From Pachyseris speciosa (taxonomy: Eukaryota > Cnidaria > Anthozoa > Scleractinia > Pachyseridae), in the NCBI GenBank assembly GCA_016490735.1, contig JAEMWC010000038.1, positions 894,501-958,500 of the forward strand: a stretch of DNA of 64,000 bases. The letters are read 5' to 3'. The position numbers were made by a program, and so were the translations under genes. The notes under the pieces were generated by a model, which was not told the origin of the DNA, did no database searches, and saw nothing but the letters and a program-made list of their open reading frames with translations. Numbering within the stretch: position 1 is the first letter of the stretch; each line of letters starts with the position of its first letter. Shown here piece after piece: positions 21,949 to 33,924 of this stretch.

Positions 21949-23300
21949 CTAATCAGAGTCAGAGTCCAGTACTTTTAGCCTTTTGTACCTCTTTGGAGAA
22001 GACTTTACCTCAACTTCTTGGATTGCCAACTTCGGAGATTGATTGAGGCTGTTAATATAAATGCTGAATTGACCTCCATGAATAACAGCACCCGTGAAAA
22101 GCGACATCGCTTGTTGGTGATGATCTGCCGCCGAGCGACCCGCCGAGCTAGCTGAAGGATCAGTGGAGCATTCTCCAACTTGAGATGAATTAGTTTTCTC
22201 TAAGCTATGCACATTCCCGGACATCAGTTCACTTAAAGTACGAGACATTTTTACTTGCTGTTTTTCAGAAACTACAGAATAATTTGTCACACTTTGAAGA
22301 TTTTTATGTCCCGACAGTTGAATAATATCTGTCGCTGGGATGTCGTTGTTTGTTAAAGTTTGGATCATTGTTTTGCGACCGCTATGGTTCTTTGCATTGG
22401 GCCCCAGCCCGGCTTTTTCTGCCATTTTTTTCATTAACGAATTCAGCTTGTTCACGCCAACGGCTGACTTTTTAAACCATGGTTTAGAAGAATCTTGTTT
22501 TTTACAGTTATTTACTGCTAGATAAAATGGCGCGTTGTTGTCGTTCATTTCCGACGGTCTTTTCTCCGCGTAGAATTTGTAAACAATGACGGGATCTCTT
22601 TCACTTCCCTGAACCGAAAACATTTTCGGTTTTATTTGCCTGACATCTCTGGGATTTTCTTCGGTTCGAGTCTTAGTTTGTCTCTCAGTATACTCTAAAA
22701 ATTCCTCGCCATTTGTAGTTTGGCGTAGTTGCACATCACCCCAACACATGTCTCTGTGTTCCTTACAACCACGGAGACCGAAATAGACTGTGTTGTTGAA
22801 CCAAACTGTATTCAGTAGAGCCTCAGGAGTTGACTTTCCTAACAATCCTTTGTCATACAGCAGTTTTATGTCGTCTTCTGTGAGGGGAACTGAAGCGTTT
22901 GGTTTATCGCCTTTGCCTTTCTTCTTGAGATCTCTTTGTTTTGATTTTAATGCCGTTCGTGCTTTTTCAAACTCGACGTCTCTCATAATGCTGTAGCCGT
23001 AATTCTTCTTCTTTAAATACCGTTCAAAACTGGCCATCATAGCACGCAAGGAAGTGGGTTCGTAATCTTCGTTGTTTTCTTCTTTCTTACTGTTATGATA
23101 AATTCGCTGATGAATGGACTCAGTTCGTGTGGGGGAATTTCTTCTACAGGCCTTGACTCATCTTTTAGCCTCAAAAACTCCTTAAGCAAAGCAACATTCT
23201 GTTCAGTTTTCTTCCTGGTGTTTTCGTTTTCTTGTCCTTCAATAAATTCCTCTACTGAAGTTATATCTGCAAACCTTGAATTGCTCGAAGAAGACGCCAT
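21949..23300 (-). pseudogene. Crypton-type tyrosine recombinase (DUF3504/KIAA1958-like), one frameshift
   Basis: The N-terminal frame (23300 down to about 23085, MASSSSNSRF) has a SAM-like region (NVALLKEFLRL, IPPHELSPFISEFIITV). The second frame (to 21949) continues with EDYEPTSLRAMMASFERYLK just before its own ATG, then has catalytic-domain marks: Arg in GLRGCKEHRDMCW, the box NHSGRKTMIQ, and GHKNLQSVTNYS with the candidate nucleophile Tyr. These fit the R...HxxR...Y pattern of Crypton-derived recombinases. The frames are joined by a 1-base deletion or -1 shift near 23085-23095 in an A/G-rich run. Total would be about 450 residues, normal for the family; the C-terminus is basic (SSPKRYKRLK) then acidic. 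No intron needed. Confidence 0.8.
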
Positions 23301-23349
23301 GGTTTTCCTTTTGCCTAGTGACGCCGTCAGTGAAAGGCGGGAAAATCGA

Positions 23350-23433
23350 TACGATTTTTGTCACTAGTGAAAACTTTCGTCTGCGGGTTGTGATTGGTCA
23401 TACGGTATTTTTCACTAGTGAGAAAAATCGTAC
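23350..23433. repeat. Hairpin repeat upstream of the Crypton-like start
   Basis: ACGATTTTTGTCACTAGTGA (23351-23370) pairs with TCACTAGTGAGAAAAATCGT (23412-23431), one mismatch. Its ACGATTTTT(G/A) start resembles the arms of the hairpin at 21510-21606 on the other side of the gene. Lies about 50 bp 5' of the ATG on the coding strand, so it may overlap the promoter. Confidence 0.55.
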
Positions 23434-24698
23434 AACCAATCAGATTGCGTGTACTCTGCAACGCATCATTTTTATTTGACATACTCATTTTGCAGTAAAT
23501 CTCAGTACATATATAATAAATTATGATATCTACATTATAATTAGATAAAAAACAAACAGAATTCCCTCGAACAATGACCACTATCTAGCTACCAATCACA
23601 GTTCTTTCCCAAGATCCTAAGAAAACAGCAGGATACTGGAACACGATTAGCGACGCCGTTTTGCAGACGTCCCTTTTCCGCGTTGCAACAAAGGAAATAG
23701 GAGACGTCTGCACGCAAGCTAATTAGATTTCGATACAAGCTGCGAGATCCGTAAAATTTGTCAAAATTTTTTTGCGAGACATCTTTCTACCGGTATCGCG
23801 AGGTCACGGGTTCATTTTCTGTTGTATAAGACCACCTTAAATTGCGATTATTTGTTGTGTTGACTTGTCGATTGCGTGTAAAATTTTGTTTTACTAACCT
23901 CAGGGTGAGAAAAAGCAGGTAATCATGAGATACAAAGTTCGGTCTCACAAGCTTACAATTCCCGTTAATTTCAACCTAAATGCTGTTCAGTTGTTAGCCG
24001 GTGCCCTGTTAGTGTACATTATGAGCCAATAGCTATCTTTCGAGATACTATATTTCAGGTCGTGTAGAATTAAATAAAACGGCAATAGCAATACACATAA
24101 AAGAGCAACAGTCCTATGAGATTCAGAGTTGTCATCCTCTGCCAACTAAGATGGATACAGCAATTAGCGTATACTATTCTCATTTATGTTCATGCCGCGG
24201 AATTCCAGAATGCGCGGGTTACGTACCCCTTTTTGTGGAATGTTAGATGCATAATAAAAGAATGAATTACCACGTGCAATATCTCCTTATTTAAAGATCT
24301 GCCTTCTTAGATTCGTGGCTTTTCGAAAGAGATACGCAAGCCGGTGATTCTGGAGGAATTTTCGACCCACCCCCTTCCCTTCGGCGACGTGATAGACAGC
24401 CGTTGCTTTCGCATCCAGCCGCTCATTGCCTCGGCCACTATCTTTTCCCATAACTTAACCACGCCGTACAATGAGCAGCATAATTAATGAATGAAAATGG
24501 TTTACTATATTCCTTGTTTAGTAAACTCAGCAACGGGAACTAGAAGTACGATTAATAACAATTGTCTGGCTAACACACAGGCAGTCATTTAAAAAAGACT
24601 GTGAAATTGCTAATGATTTACTAAGCCAACAATTTATCACTGTGCCATTAAACAAAGAAAGTTAAAGCTGATTTATTTTTTTTTTTTTTCGTTTGTAG
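23434..24698. other. Non-coding stretch, probably intron or upstream DNA of the LRR gene
   Basis: No coding sequence recognised. Ends in a polypyrimidine tract and TTTGTAG acceptor before the LRR exon. Confidence 0.5.
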
Positions 24699-24770
24699 GA
24701 ACTTGACTGCCAACCAGCTGAAAGAACTGCCAAAAGGTGTTTTTGATAACAATACAGGGCTGGGATACCT
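24699..24770 (+). CDS. LRR exon 1 of a multi-exon leucine-rich-repeat gene
   Basis: 72-nt exon between a T-rich tract plus TTTGTAG and GTAAGT. Read in phase 2 it codes one complete 24-residue repeat: NLTANQLKELPKGVF then DNNTGLGYL, which fits LxxNxLxxLPxGxF...LxxL of extracellular LRRs. Both flanking introns split the same Leu codon (CT|G), so the exon is symmetrical and can be duplicated or skipped without frame change. One-repeat-per-exon, phase-2 architecture is known from LGR-type receptors and Slit-like proteins (established); which of these this is cannot be told. The same gene continues at 37373, 57412 and 57636. Confidence 0.85.
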
Positions 24771-25169
24771 GTAAGTGCATCTCCTGTTTACGCCTCCAAA
24801 GCGATAAGGACTGTATGAGACTGAACTCGAGGAAATACATGAAGGCGGCATTGGACATTTTGGGACATTTGATAAATTTTTTTTTCAGCAACAAGTATTT
24901 AGCCGTCTCTCATGAAAATTTCCGGTTGGTTATTAACTGATTTCGAGTCTCACGATTTATAAATTCGTTTATTAAATGTTATGAGTTGTCATACCATGAA
25001 TTTTAGATGCTAGTCATGACGACTTATTGGTAATGAGTTATACCAATTTTTTGGCAAGTCATTAGGTTGTGTTCATAATCTTCAAATGATGTATTTCCTC
25101 GAGTAAGAGCCCACGCTCTAATAAGCACCCTCCCCGAATAAGCGCCCTACCCCCTCGGCAAAAATGATC

Positions 25170-25545
25170 AGGGAGCTTTACCAGCGACCACGGCGACGGC
25201 AACGAAAACGTTGTTTCAAAATCTAACTTTTCTTTTTTCTAACTCTTCCTCGATTATCCCAATTTTTTTTAACTTGGGAAATGCTGCACAACTCTTCAGG
25301 GACTATATTACATGTACTACGAACGGCGTTAAAATAAGGAAAATGAAAGATGAAATTACCGTCATGCGCACACGTTCAAGAAAAAACCCGAAAATTTGGT
25401 CATTTCACGTTGTTTACGGAGGACGGCAAAGAAATGTGCTAAATTGGAAAACGCATGTGCACATGCATCCATTGTTTTTGCTAATTAAACCCATTGTTTT
25501 GTGGCGTTCTCGTTGCCGTTGCCGTCCTCATTGCTAAAGCTCTCT
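25170..25545. mobile_element. MITE, GGCAACGAAAACG type
   Basis: Left AGGGAGCTTTACCAGCGACC...ACGGCAACGAAAACG and right (reversed) AGAGAGCTTTAGCAATGAGG...ACGGCAACGAGAACG form imperfect TIRs of about 40 bp. It sits in older repeat sequence containing AATAAGCGCC motifs (25118-25600). A related half-copy is at 61867-62030. ORF 25211-25537 is not considered coding. Confidence 0.65.
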
Positions 25546-27043
25546 AATAAGTAAGCGCTTCTCTCGAATAAGCGCCTCCTCCCCTCCCCGTTCCTTTCTT
25601 GAATGGTAGGGATATACAAGCAAAACCTGTTCCTATTTTCACTTTATTTATAATCGTTTAAGCTTCAACTACACGGGCATCCGTACATGTAGGAAAAAGT
25701 TTATTTTCCGTAAAGTCGCTTCCAGTTATGTTCACATCAATGTGCTTTTAGAGTTCTTTTATGTGATGGTCGATGGGTTTTGGTCGAAGTGAAGCAGCGC
25801 CCGTTATTTCTGTTAATTAGTGTTTTCTGAAACTTTTCTTGAAAAGGTTTAGTTATTAGTGTCTCGCAAACTATTTGTGTGCACTATTTTCTTTCCAAAC
25901 CTCTCGAGTCTCGAGTATCATTTGACAGCAACAATATGGAGAGATACTAAATATTGTAAACGTGCAATGGAATCCGCCTCAATTCACCACTGGCCGCGGT
26001 AAACATAATGATAACATCAAACGTTAATGCTCGCAACCCATGACATCGAACAAAGCAGCAAGATATGTGCGAGTAAAGGGGTAGGGGATGAAGCAGTCGA
26101 GTTGCCAAATCTGTGCCAAAAAAAATTCGAGATAAATTTGGCCCACCCTAAAGGCTGTATTTAAGGAAAGGTTGATGCACAACAATAAACATCTGTAAAG
26201 GCGATTTTCAATTATCAAACGAATTATAGTTTTCTTTGCTCGTTTAAGTGCATGATAGAAGTCAAAGGTCACTGCTTAACGGCAAGACGTCCATACTGAG
26301 CATGTTTGCAAAGGCGCAGTTGCAACTGCGTTTGTTCTCTTTTCCCTTGAGTTTTGATGGAACGTTACGCAGGGGAACCTGAGTACTTCTGCGGTCTCAC
26401 TTGAACACTATTGTGTTCGGACTTTCCCAATGTTTTCGAAATTAGCGACAGTGTTGCGAGTAAACGTGCATTTTATGTAAACCCATTTGTTACTGCTGCA
26501 TTTAAAAGGCTTTCGGAAAGTCATCGTCGCCACATTTACTCCGCAGTACCTGCTGAGAACAAACAAAGTTACGAGATGAGCCTGTCACAAAACCACGCTC
26601 AAATTACAATCGTATTATAATCTTTTTAAGCCGTAAAAGAAATTAAAATGATGGCGGTCGAATAATCGCCTTCTCTTCCCCGGGAATCAAACGAGCATAT
26701 GACTAAATTAAATACAAATGGATGCAGTTATCGTCACTTTTGATGGCCTTTTCGGCCTTTTTCGGCTTCCCATTCCCTTGTCGCTAGTCTGACAACACAC
26801 CCTGAATCAAACTACTGATTCGGAATAAAGTTTGAACATAGATGCAGCTTAACGTGAAGTGGAATATTGTTAAAGAACGAGTTACTTACTCCTGTCATAT
26901 CGCAGAGGTGGAAAATTAAACAACATTTGGTCATGGGAATACTTAAAGCAATATTTTTCATTCTCTGGTAGATTTCAGAAATTTCTGACTAAATTGAAAG
27001 CGAGCGTCTTCTCAGTAGGTCACTATAGCTACAATCCCGGTGA

Positions 27044-27246
27044 CAATAGACCTTTTTAGCTTGTAGATTTTGTTTTCCCAATGTAGACCATGTGCTCTTC
27101 CCAAGGGGATTTGCCTTTTGTCTTTGCATAAATTATGCGTACACATGCACGTGAATAAGGCAAAATTTCAAACAAACAGTTCTCTAGGTTAGCATCACAT
27201 GGTCTACATTGGGAAAACAAAATCTACAAGCTCAAAAGGTCTATTG
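27044..27246. mobile_element. 203-bp MITE with about 50-bp TIRs
   Basis: Ends CAATAGACCTTTTTAGCTTG and (reversed) CAATAGACCTTTTGAGCTTG; the arms then share TAGATTTTGTTTTCCCAATG and TAGACCATGTG. No coding content; target duplication not clear. Confidence 0.75.
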
Positions 27247-30200
27247 CTTGTAACACTCGATAAAAACGTCACAAATTTTGTCGATCACATCTCACCCAAC
27301 CTACTCCCCTTCCTGTCAACATTGAAGGGGAGGGAGGGAAAATAGGGAGCTAGTGTTTCAAGAATTGTGTCCGAGATTGTAGTCTCAGATGTAAGTAACT
27401 AACAAGAAAGCTATATTCTGGTCAGGGGGATTAAAGTCAATAGACATCCAGTAATACACGAGTTGAAAACTACGCCTGTTCTAAACGAATTGTTAACTCT
27501 TTTTGAAACGTTTCTTAGTCGGTGTTCCGACGTACCAGCCAACCAATACCTCCATCGTGAGATGAGTGAATTGTTATTACCAAAAGTTTTCTTGTGAGAA
27601 TTTGAAATAGCATTTACAAAGGAATTGATTTGTTTGGATTGTCCGCTTAATATTGCTAAAGAGGTTGTCATAGATGACCATTTCAGACTGGTTTCTCAGC
27701 AGATGTCATTCAACGAAGAAAAGTTACTGAGTGAAAAATTTGACTGTGATGTGCGCAAGCCCTGACTCCGTTGACGGCAGTATTTTCCTCTTTACGACAT
27801 TTTTCCATTCATGATCAGTAATAGCAATTAACAAGTTAAGTGTGTATTTTGTTGACAAAGATCTCAAAATTTTCTTTTGCTCTGGTGCCAAATTAGACAT
27901 AAAGCTAGTTATCGTAAAGATAGTGACAAATTTGGCCATGCAAAAACGTTTTCTTTTGTTCTTCTTTGGGGAATTGTGGATTGTAGGAGGAAAGTCGGTT
28001 GGAAGAGGTGTATCACCATTTTTCTACATTTGAAAGTTAATCAACAACAACAAACAAAATAATAATGTAATTTGAAAACATGCGCAACCCTTTATTATAA
28101 ATTTTGTTCACTCCCTACCCCCCCACCAACCAACTTCATTTCCTCACTTTTCGTCAACGTCAATTATCACCTTATCCGCATTTGACCGACGTACCTCATG
28201 TTTTCCCTGTGGCTTATCAAACATTAAATGTGAACGAATAGGTGATTGGCTGTGATGTTAGATTTGTTTTCCGAATCGATTTTCTCAATTTCGCGTGGAA
28301 TGGATACTTCCGCTCGGGGGAGAAGCATCCGCAAGAACCATAATACTTCAATATATCTTGCGCGCAAATATCCTGAAATCAATGTAGAAGGAACTGTCAC
28401 CTTCCAGTTCACTATGTATTTAACATACCATTAAACCGATAGGCACCTTGTGAACCGAATGGTTTACCTTTTTTGGCGAGCACTGAATTAAAAGCAATTT
28501 TTTGTAAATTTGTTAGCTGTTTTTTCGTTGTTAATTCACATTTACGTTCGGTAAGCGAAATGCGAGTTGAAATTGGATGCACCAAATTGTAGCCAAGAAT
28601 CACAATGTTTTCTTAACATTGAAATGTTGTGGATCTAAACTAACTTCTTGGCAGATGTCCCGAGTAAAGACCAACTTATTTTTCTAAGCTTCCTATCAGT
28701 CGAAATGGTATAAATGCTACTATTACTCTGCGTGTTATCCTGATGTTATTAATTTGAATGTAATTACCTTTGCTTCATTGAAATGTTTCGACCATTTTGA
28801 GTTCATTTATTCAGTGAAACCATCCTCGGTGGCTCACACCGGTTTCCGGCACTTCGATGGATCATTAATACCAATCTTTATATGTTGTTACCTTCATAGT
28901 GGTATCAAACAAATAAACAAGTTATGATGAATTTTTTCGACTTAACTTGTTAAGAATACGTATGTGAATGATCATATCTTTATATGATTCTCATATATTC
29001 ATTCTCACATAACTTGTTAAGGTAGCTATGAAATCGCTGCTAAGAATTTTTGTTAGATTTGCAAAACGTTGTATCTCAATACGCTTATAGCTTTTCTACA
29101 GTGAGCTCGTGTTTTAGTTTTTCTGGCTTAAAGCTAGAATTATTGATGTTTCTCAAGGCTCTAGTCAACTTATTAAGTGGAATATTTTTTTCATAACTTC
29201 ACTTGTTCACCGACGATTGGCATGCGTTTAATAACACTTAAAAGGTAAGAGCAAGAGTTGAAAAGTGCTAGAACCGTTGGATGTGTTGTCCTGCGTGGGG
29301 CCATTTTAAATCTTTTGACATCTGACCGACTACCAGAGACTATTCGTTTTCAAGTTTTCCTCCCGATATTTTGGAGTCTTGTGCTGTTCAAGGTTTGTTT
29401 TCAAGAGCTCATGCAAGATTTATTGAGAGCTGTCTTCTGCAATTCCTCAGGGCTGATAATTCGTTTTTCGGGAATCACAAGTTTTGAGCTCGTTTGTGTT
29501 TTATTGTTTTAACAATTGTTAGCCGAATCTCAGCTGAAACGAGTTGTAAAAAAATCCTTAAAACTTGAATGCTGACTGAACTTCAGCAGTATACATAATT
29601 ACTCCGTTTAGGCTCATTTGAAAAGGCAGAGACATCGATAAATTACAGCTCGGTCAGTCAACAGAAAAAAAAAATCCTTGAAGAAAAACGTAAATGATAA
29701 ATTCTGGAGCATTTCATGAGTGGTAGCATTTACGGTTAGCGACTGAATTTTACGCCTTAATCCAGTGTACAATGTTTCTTAAATTTAGTGCTGCCTCTCC
29801 TAGTCAATAAGTGCTATTTTTTGATCAGTAATTTGGCCAAGTTCGGATGTGAACACTGTGCAAATGTCTACTGAGTAGGTATTGTTTACCAGGGTTTGTC
29901 TTCGATCTGCACTTTCGCTTCCTCAGCAAAACTTTAGAACCAACTGTGCCGTGTAAGCTTACATTACAATATATAATTATAATAAGAACCTTCCCAGAAT
30001 CCTTTGCAGCTGAAAAATCGTCAATCCCAAATAACTTGGTCAGTTTGAGGGCAGCAAGACCCCCACGTTGTCTAGAAATAAGTCTTACCATAAACTAATT
30101 ATTGTACAAGACTAAGGGAGATGACGTCATTGGTCACGTGACTTTGCTCACAAGTGCGTTTTTGCTCACTGTGACGAAATTATTTTGTTATTGAAAAAGC

Positions 30201-32321
30201 AGTCAACGTGGTTTGAAGCACAATGGTGTGAGCCATATCGGACTGCCCGGGTACCGAACAAAATATAAATATTAAGGGAGGTACATACAATTTTCAAAAA
30301 GTGGGAGTCTGGGTACAAGTGCTATCTCGCGTTGCATTAAACGCGAGGAAACAAAAACTTGGATATTGGTAGATATTTTTATGAAATATAAATTTTTGTC
30401 ATTTTTAATGCTGTGACGTCATCGGTCACGTGACCAGAACGGACCGAAGTTTAATATTCGCTCTAAAAGTTTACTAGAACCTTTCTCCAAGAATATTTTA
30501 AAGTGAAGTTGTAGTTTAATAAATAGTGTTTTAAAAAATGGCCATGATTACTTTTTCCTAAAAAAGTGCGGTAGTAGAAAATCTAACTGAAAAGTTTGTC
30601 AGCTTCCTGCTCAACGACCATTTGAGGTAGGAATAAAAGAAAATTTTGCCTAAGGCTTGAGACTATGCTCTTTATGAAGGCGTTGTCAGTTTCTTCTAAT
30701 TTCAATTGCTTTTGGCGAGGATCGATGTTTAAGATTTTTTTCAGAGGAGAGGGCCTGGAGGAAAGAACGAAAACGAGGCTATACTTTCGCGCGCTTTTTG
30801 TTCACTGCGACGCCGCGCCACAAAAGGTTAGCTAGAAAAAAAAATTCCAAGGACTGGACAACGGACTGGACTCGCATTTTCTTTAAACGGAACTTTTGAC
30901 GACTTTTTGAATTATTTTTTTTTTATGGCTGCTGTCTGCTCAGGGACAATGTATACTTGAGAAGGTAAGTTGATACAGATAGTTGTTGCTGTTTGTAAAA
31001 AACAAAACAAAACAAAAAAGCGCGTTTGTGGTACACTTAAATGCACTTCCCACCTAAAAAGTGTTGTTTAATTCTTGAAATTATAAAATTTAAACTAGAA
31101 GTTGCAGCAATGCGAATGAAATCAAATTAATGCTAACATTAAATGAAACAATTTAAGTTGCTTAAGGCAACCGATGCAAGCTCAGTAATTTTACTAAATA
31201 CGATATTTGAAGGTTAAAAACGTATCTTAAACAGTGACGGAATAAATGATTACTTTATTTTCAACCGGAACTTAAAACGTTACCTTCATTCGCACAGACA
31301 TCAAAACTTTATTTTATACTGTCCATGAACTAAATTCCCTATTACAATTATAACAAAGTGTACCGAATAAAGCCATTATTCAAAGTATTGGCCTAAGAAA
31401 AATAGTTGCGCATAAACAAATACTGGAACAGTTCGTGCTTTCAAATGGATTACCCTAATGAATTACACGATTCCGACACATAAGTTTAATTTGAGTGGCG
31501 AAACATTTTGTTGTATCTGAAAAATTACTGTACTACAAAAAACGTTTTCACAGAGGTTGTAATGCATGGGGGTTCACATAATTTAATTCAATTTTATAAA
31601 GCTTAAAATTGTATGTCAAAGATTCAGCAGAAACAGAGAAAAGTTTTAAAATCACGGCTGTTTGTGCGAGTTCGTGTACGTGCGTGCTAAACGCGGAAAG
31701 TACCTAAGCTTAATAACTCTGAAGACGTCAAGTACTTAATTTTATGTCAAAACCGACAAAGAACCAGTCGAAAAAAACCAAGAAAGATTAGCAAATAATT
31801 GTTTTAATAGATTTGGCAGTTTTACAAAATGTTACGCTTCTGGTTTGTGGCACCTATTTACAATGGTAGTCTGAGGAAAAACCTTTTTACAACAATGTTT
31901 AAATTATAAACTTAAGCTTACGGTAAATTTCATTTCAATCTATTTTTTAAATTGAGGGGAAATTAAAATGTAATTTGCTATAAGAATGGGTCCAACACAG
32001 AAATCCTGAAAACCTTCTTCACAAACAAACTGACGATAAACTTGAAAACCAAATTTGAGAGTAGGCTTAACTTCTTGCCGAGCCATACAAAAGTTGGGCA
32101 CATAAACAAAGACAACGCTTATCTGGCTTATCGGTTGACCGTAAGTTTTTTGTAGAAAAGGACTAAATAAAAGGTCAACGGTAAATACCTTCTCCAATCG
32201 TCGAAAAGGCTACATCGGGCCACTGCGTAAATCGCACATCCTTCGTCTTTAGTCATTCTCAAAGCACAGCGGGAAAATTTATGTGTTGTCGAATGCAGTC
32301 GCGGCGCGAATACCATCCCTT

Positions 32322-32514
32322 TCACAACGCTTTAGATACATCCAAAAAGCCGTCCATCAAGCCCTGATATAATTCTTCCCAGAGTGGCCAGTTAAAAATA
32401 TTTTCACAGTCTAACACATCTTCAGGTGACCTAGTCGAAGTGGCGGAAGGAGAGTGGAGTCGAACGAGGTATCGCACAGCGTCGACGTGGACGTCGTTAA
32501 TCCACTGACTTGAT
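32322..32514 (-). CDS. Candidate terminal coding exon, copy 1, unrecognised gene
   Basis: On minus, an acceptor-like CTTTAG at 32520-32515 is followed by a 193-nt exon in one open frame: SQWINDVHVDAVRYLVRL, then SATSTRSPEDVLDCENIF, NWPLWEELYQGLMDGFLDV, ending SKAL and TGA at 32322-32324. I do not recognise the family. Support for coding: a second copy 220 bp upstream preserves the acceptor, frame and most of the sequence, and changes such as DV/EH, VD/MN and LHSP/LSR are frame-preserving. It lies antisense inside the LRR gene intron. Upstream exons were not found. It could instead be a gene fragment carried by a repeat. Confidence 0.5.
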
Positions 32515-32602
32515 CTAAAGTTTTATGCTTCGGACTAGAAATTTTCCATTACTTAGTTGAATTTGACGGCAAATCTCCCATTTTGGCGACCTTTTCAGCT
32601 TT

Positions 32603-32738
32603 TCACCACAGCTCTTTCACTACACAAATCTTTTCACAGTCTAACACATCTTCAGGTGACCTAGTCGAAGTGGCGGAACGAGAGAGTCGAACGAGGTATC
32701 GCACAGCGTTCATGTGCTCGTTAATCCACTGACTTGGT
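32603..32738 (-). CDS. Candidate terminal coding exon, copy 2 (shorter), unrecognised gene
   Basis: Acceptor-like CCTTAG at 32744-32739, then SQWINEHMNAVRYLVRL, SATSTRSPEDVLDCEK. The reading then leaves homology with copy 1 (ICVVKELW) and stops at TGA 32603-32605. So the tandem copy shares about the first 39 codons and has a different, shorter tail. The duplication unit is about 225-230 bp and includes flanking intron sequence (CTAGAAATTT(T)CC upstream in both). Confidence 0.45.
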
Positions 32739-33111
32739 CTAAGGTTTTATGAGACAGGATGAACCAAATTTCAAAATAATTTCACCGTTTTGAATGTAGT
32801 TAAGCTAGGGACTAGAAATTTCCCATTACTTTGTAAACTTGACCGCAAATACAACTTTCACCACAGCTACAGCGCTGTCGCAAGCAAACCGTCGCTTCGT
32901 TTCAGAAGGTCGATTCACTTTCTGTGATTGGTTAAACAAAATGACGTGTGAATCGCGAGGTGTGGAGAATCTACGATTCGATGACAAACATAGCGGGCAA
33001 TGTCTTCCTTCGTAATTTTAACCAAAGAAAAAATTGCAAAACATATAATTTTTGGTTTATCGTGAACTAAAAAAACTGTCAGAACAAGAGCGCATTGGCG
33101 TGTTTTCAGAG

Positions 33112-33364
<253 letters not shown>

Positions 33365-33889
33365 TACATTTATTAGTAAGCTCTGGCTTGCTGGCTCAGC
33401 AACAAATAACTTTCAAAACCATGAGAAGTTAAGTGAGAGAAACAATGTCTACAAGGTCTAAATAATTAGTCAGTAGTGCATGAATGGGTGGGGCAGGGGT
33501 TCTGAACCTTCAACTGATTGTACTTTTTTCTTGTGGTTCTACCCCTTACGTAGCAGTATCTACTTACGTCTTAACTTTGTTGCAGAGTCTAACAAAATTG
33601 CAAATTCATCACAACTTATCATTGTTCTTACCACCTTGGGAACGCCACCTTGGGAATGCCACTTTTTTGGTAGCCGCTTCAGTACACGTCTGTTATTTCT
33701 ATTTCTGTATTGTAACCGTTTTCTCCATTTTTACTTTGCTTCAGTGTTGCCCCTGAAGAAGGTTAGTCATGTCTCGCCGTAATATATGGCATTAAAAGTT
33801 ACCCTTTTCGACCATCATTTTGTTTCTTTGCCTTATATCTACCTTTTTATGGGATATATAATTATATATTGTTATTTCCGGTTTCACTT

Positions 33890-33891
<2 letters not shown>

Positions 33892-33924
<33 letters not shown>

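Noticed and set aside
32404..32700. tRNA or CTGAAGA ribozyme signal in the 230-bp tandem
   Set aside because: The match is part of an open coding frame (SPEDVLDCE) conserved in both copies.
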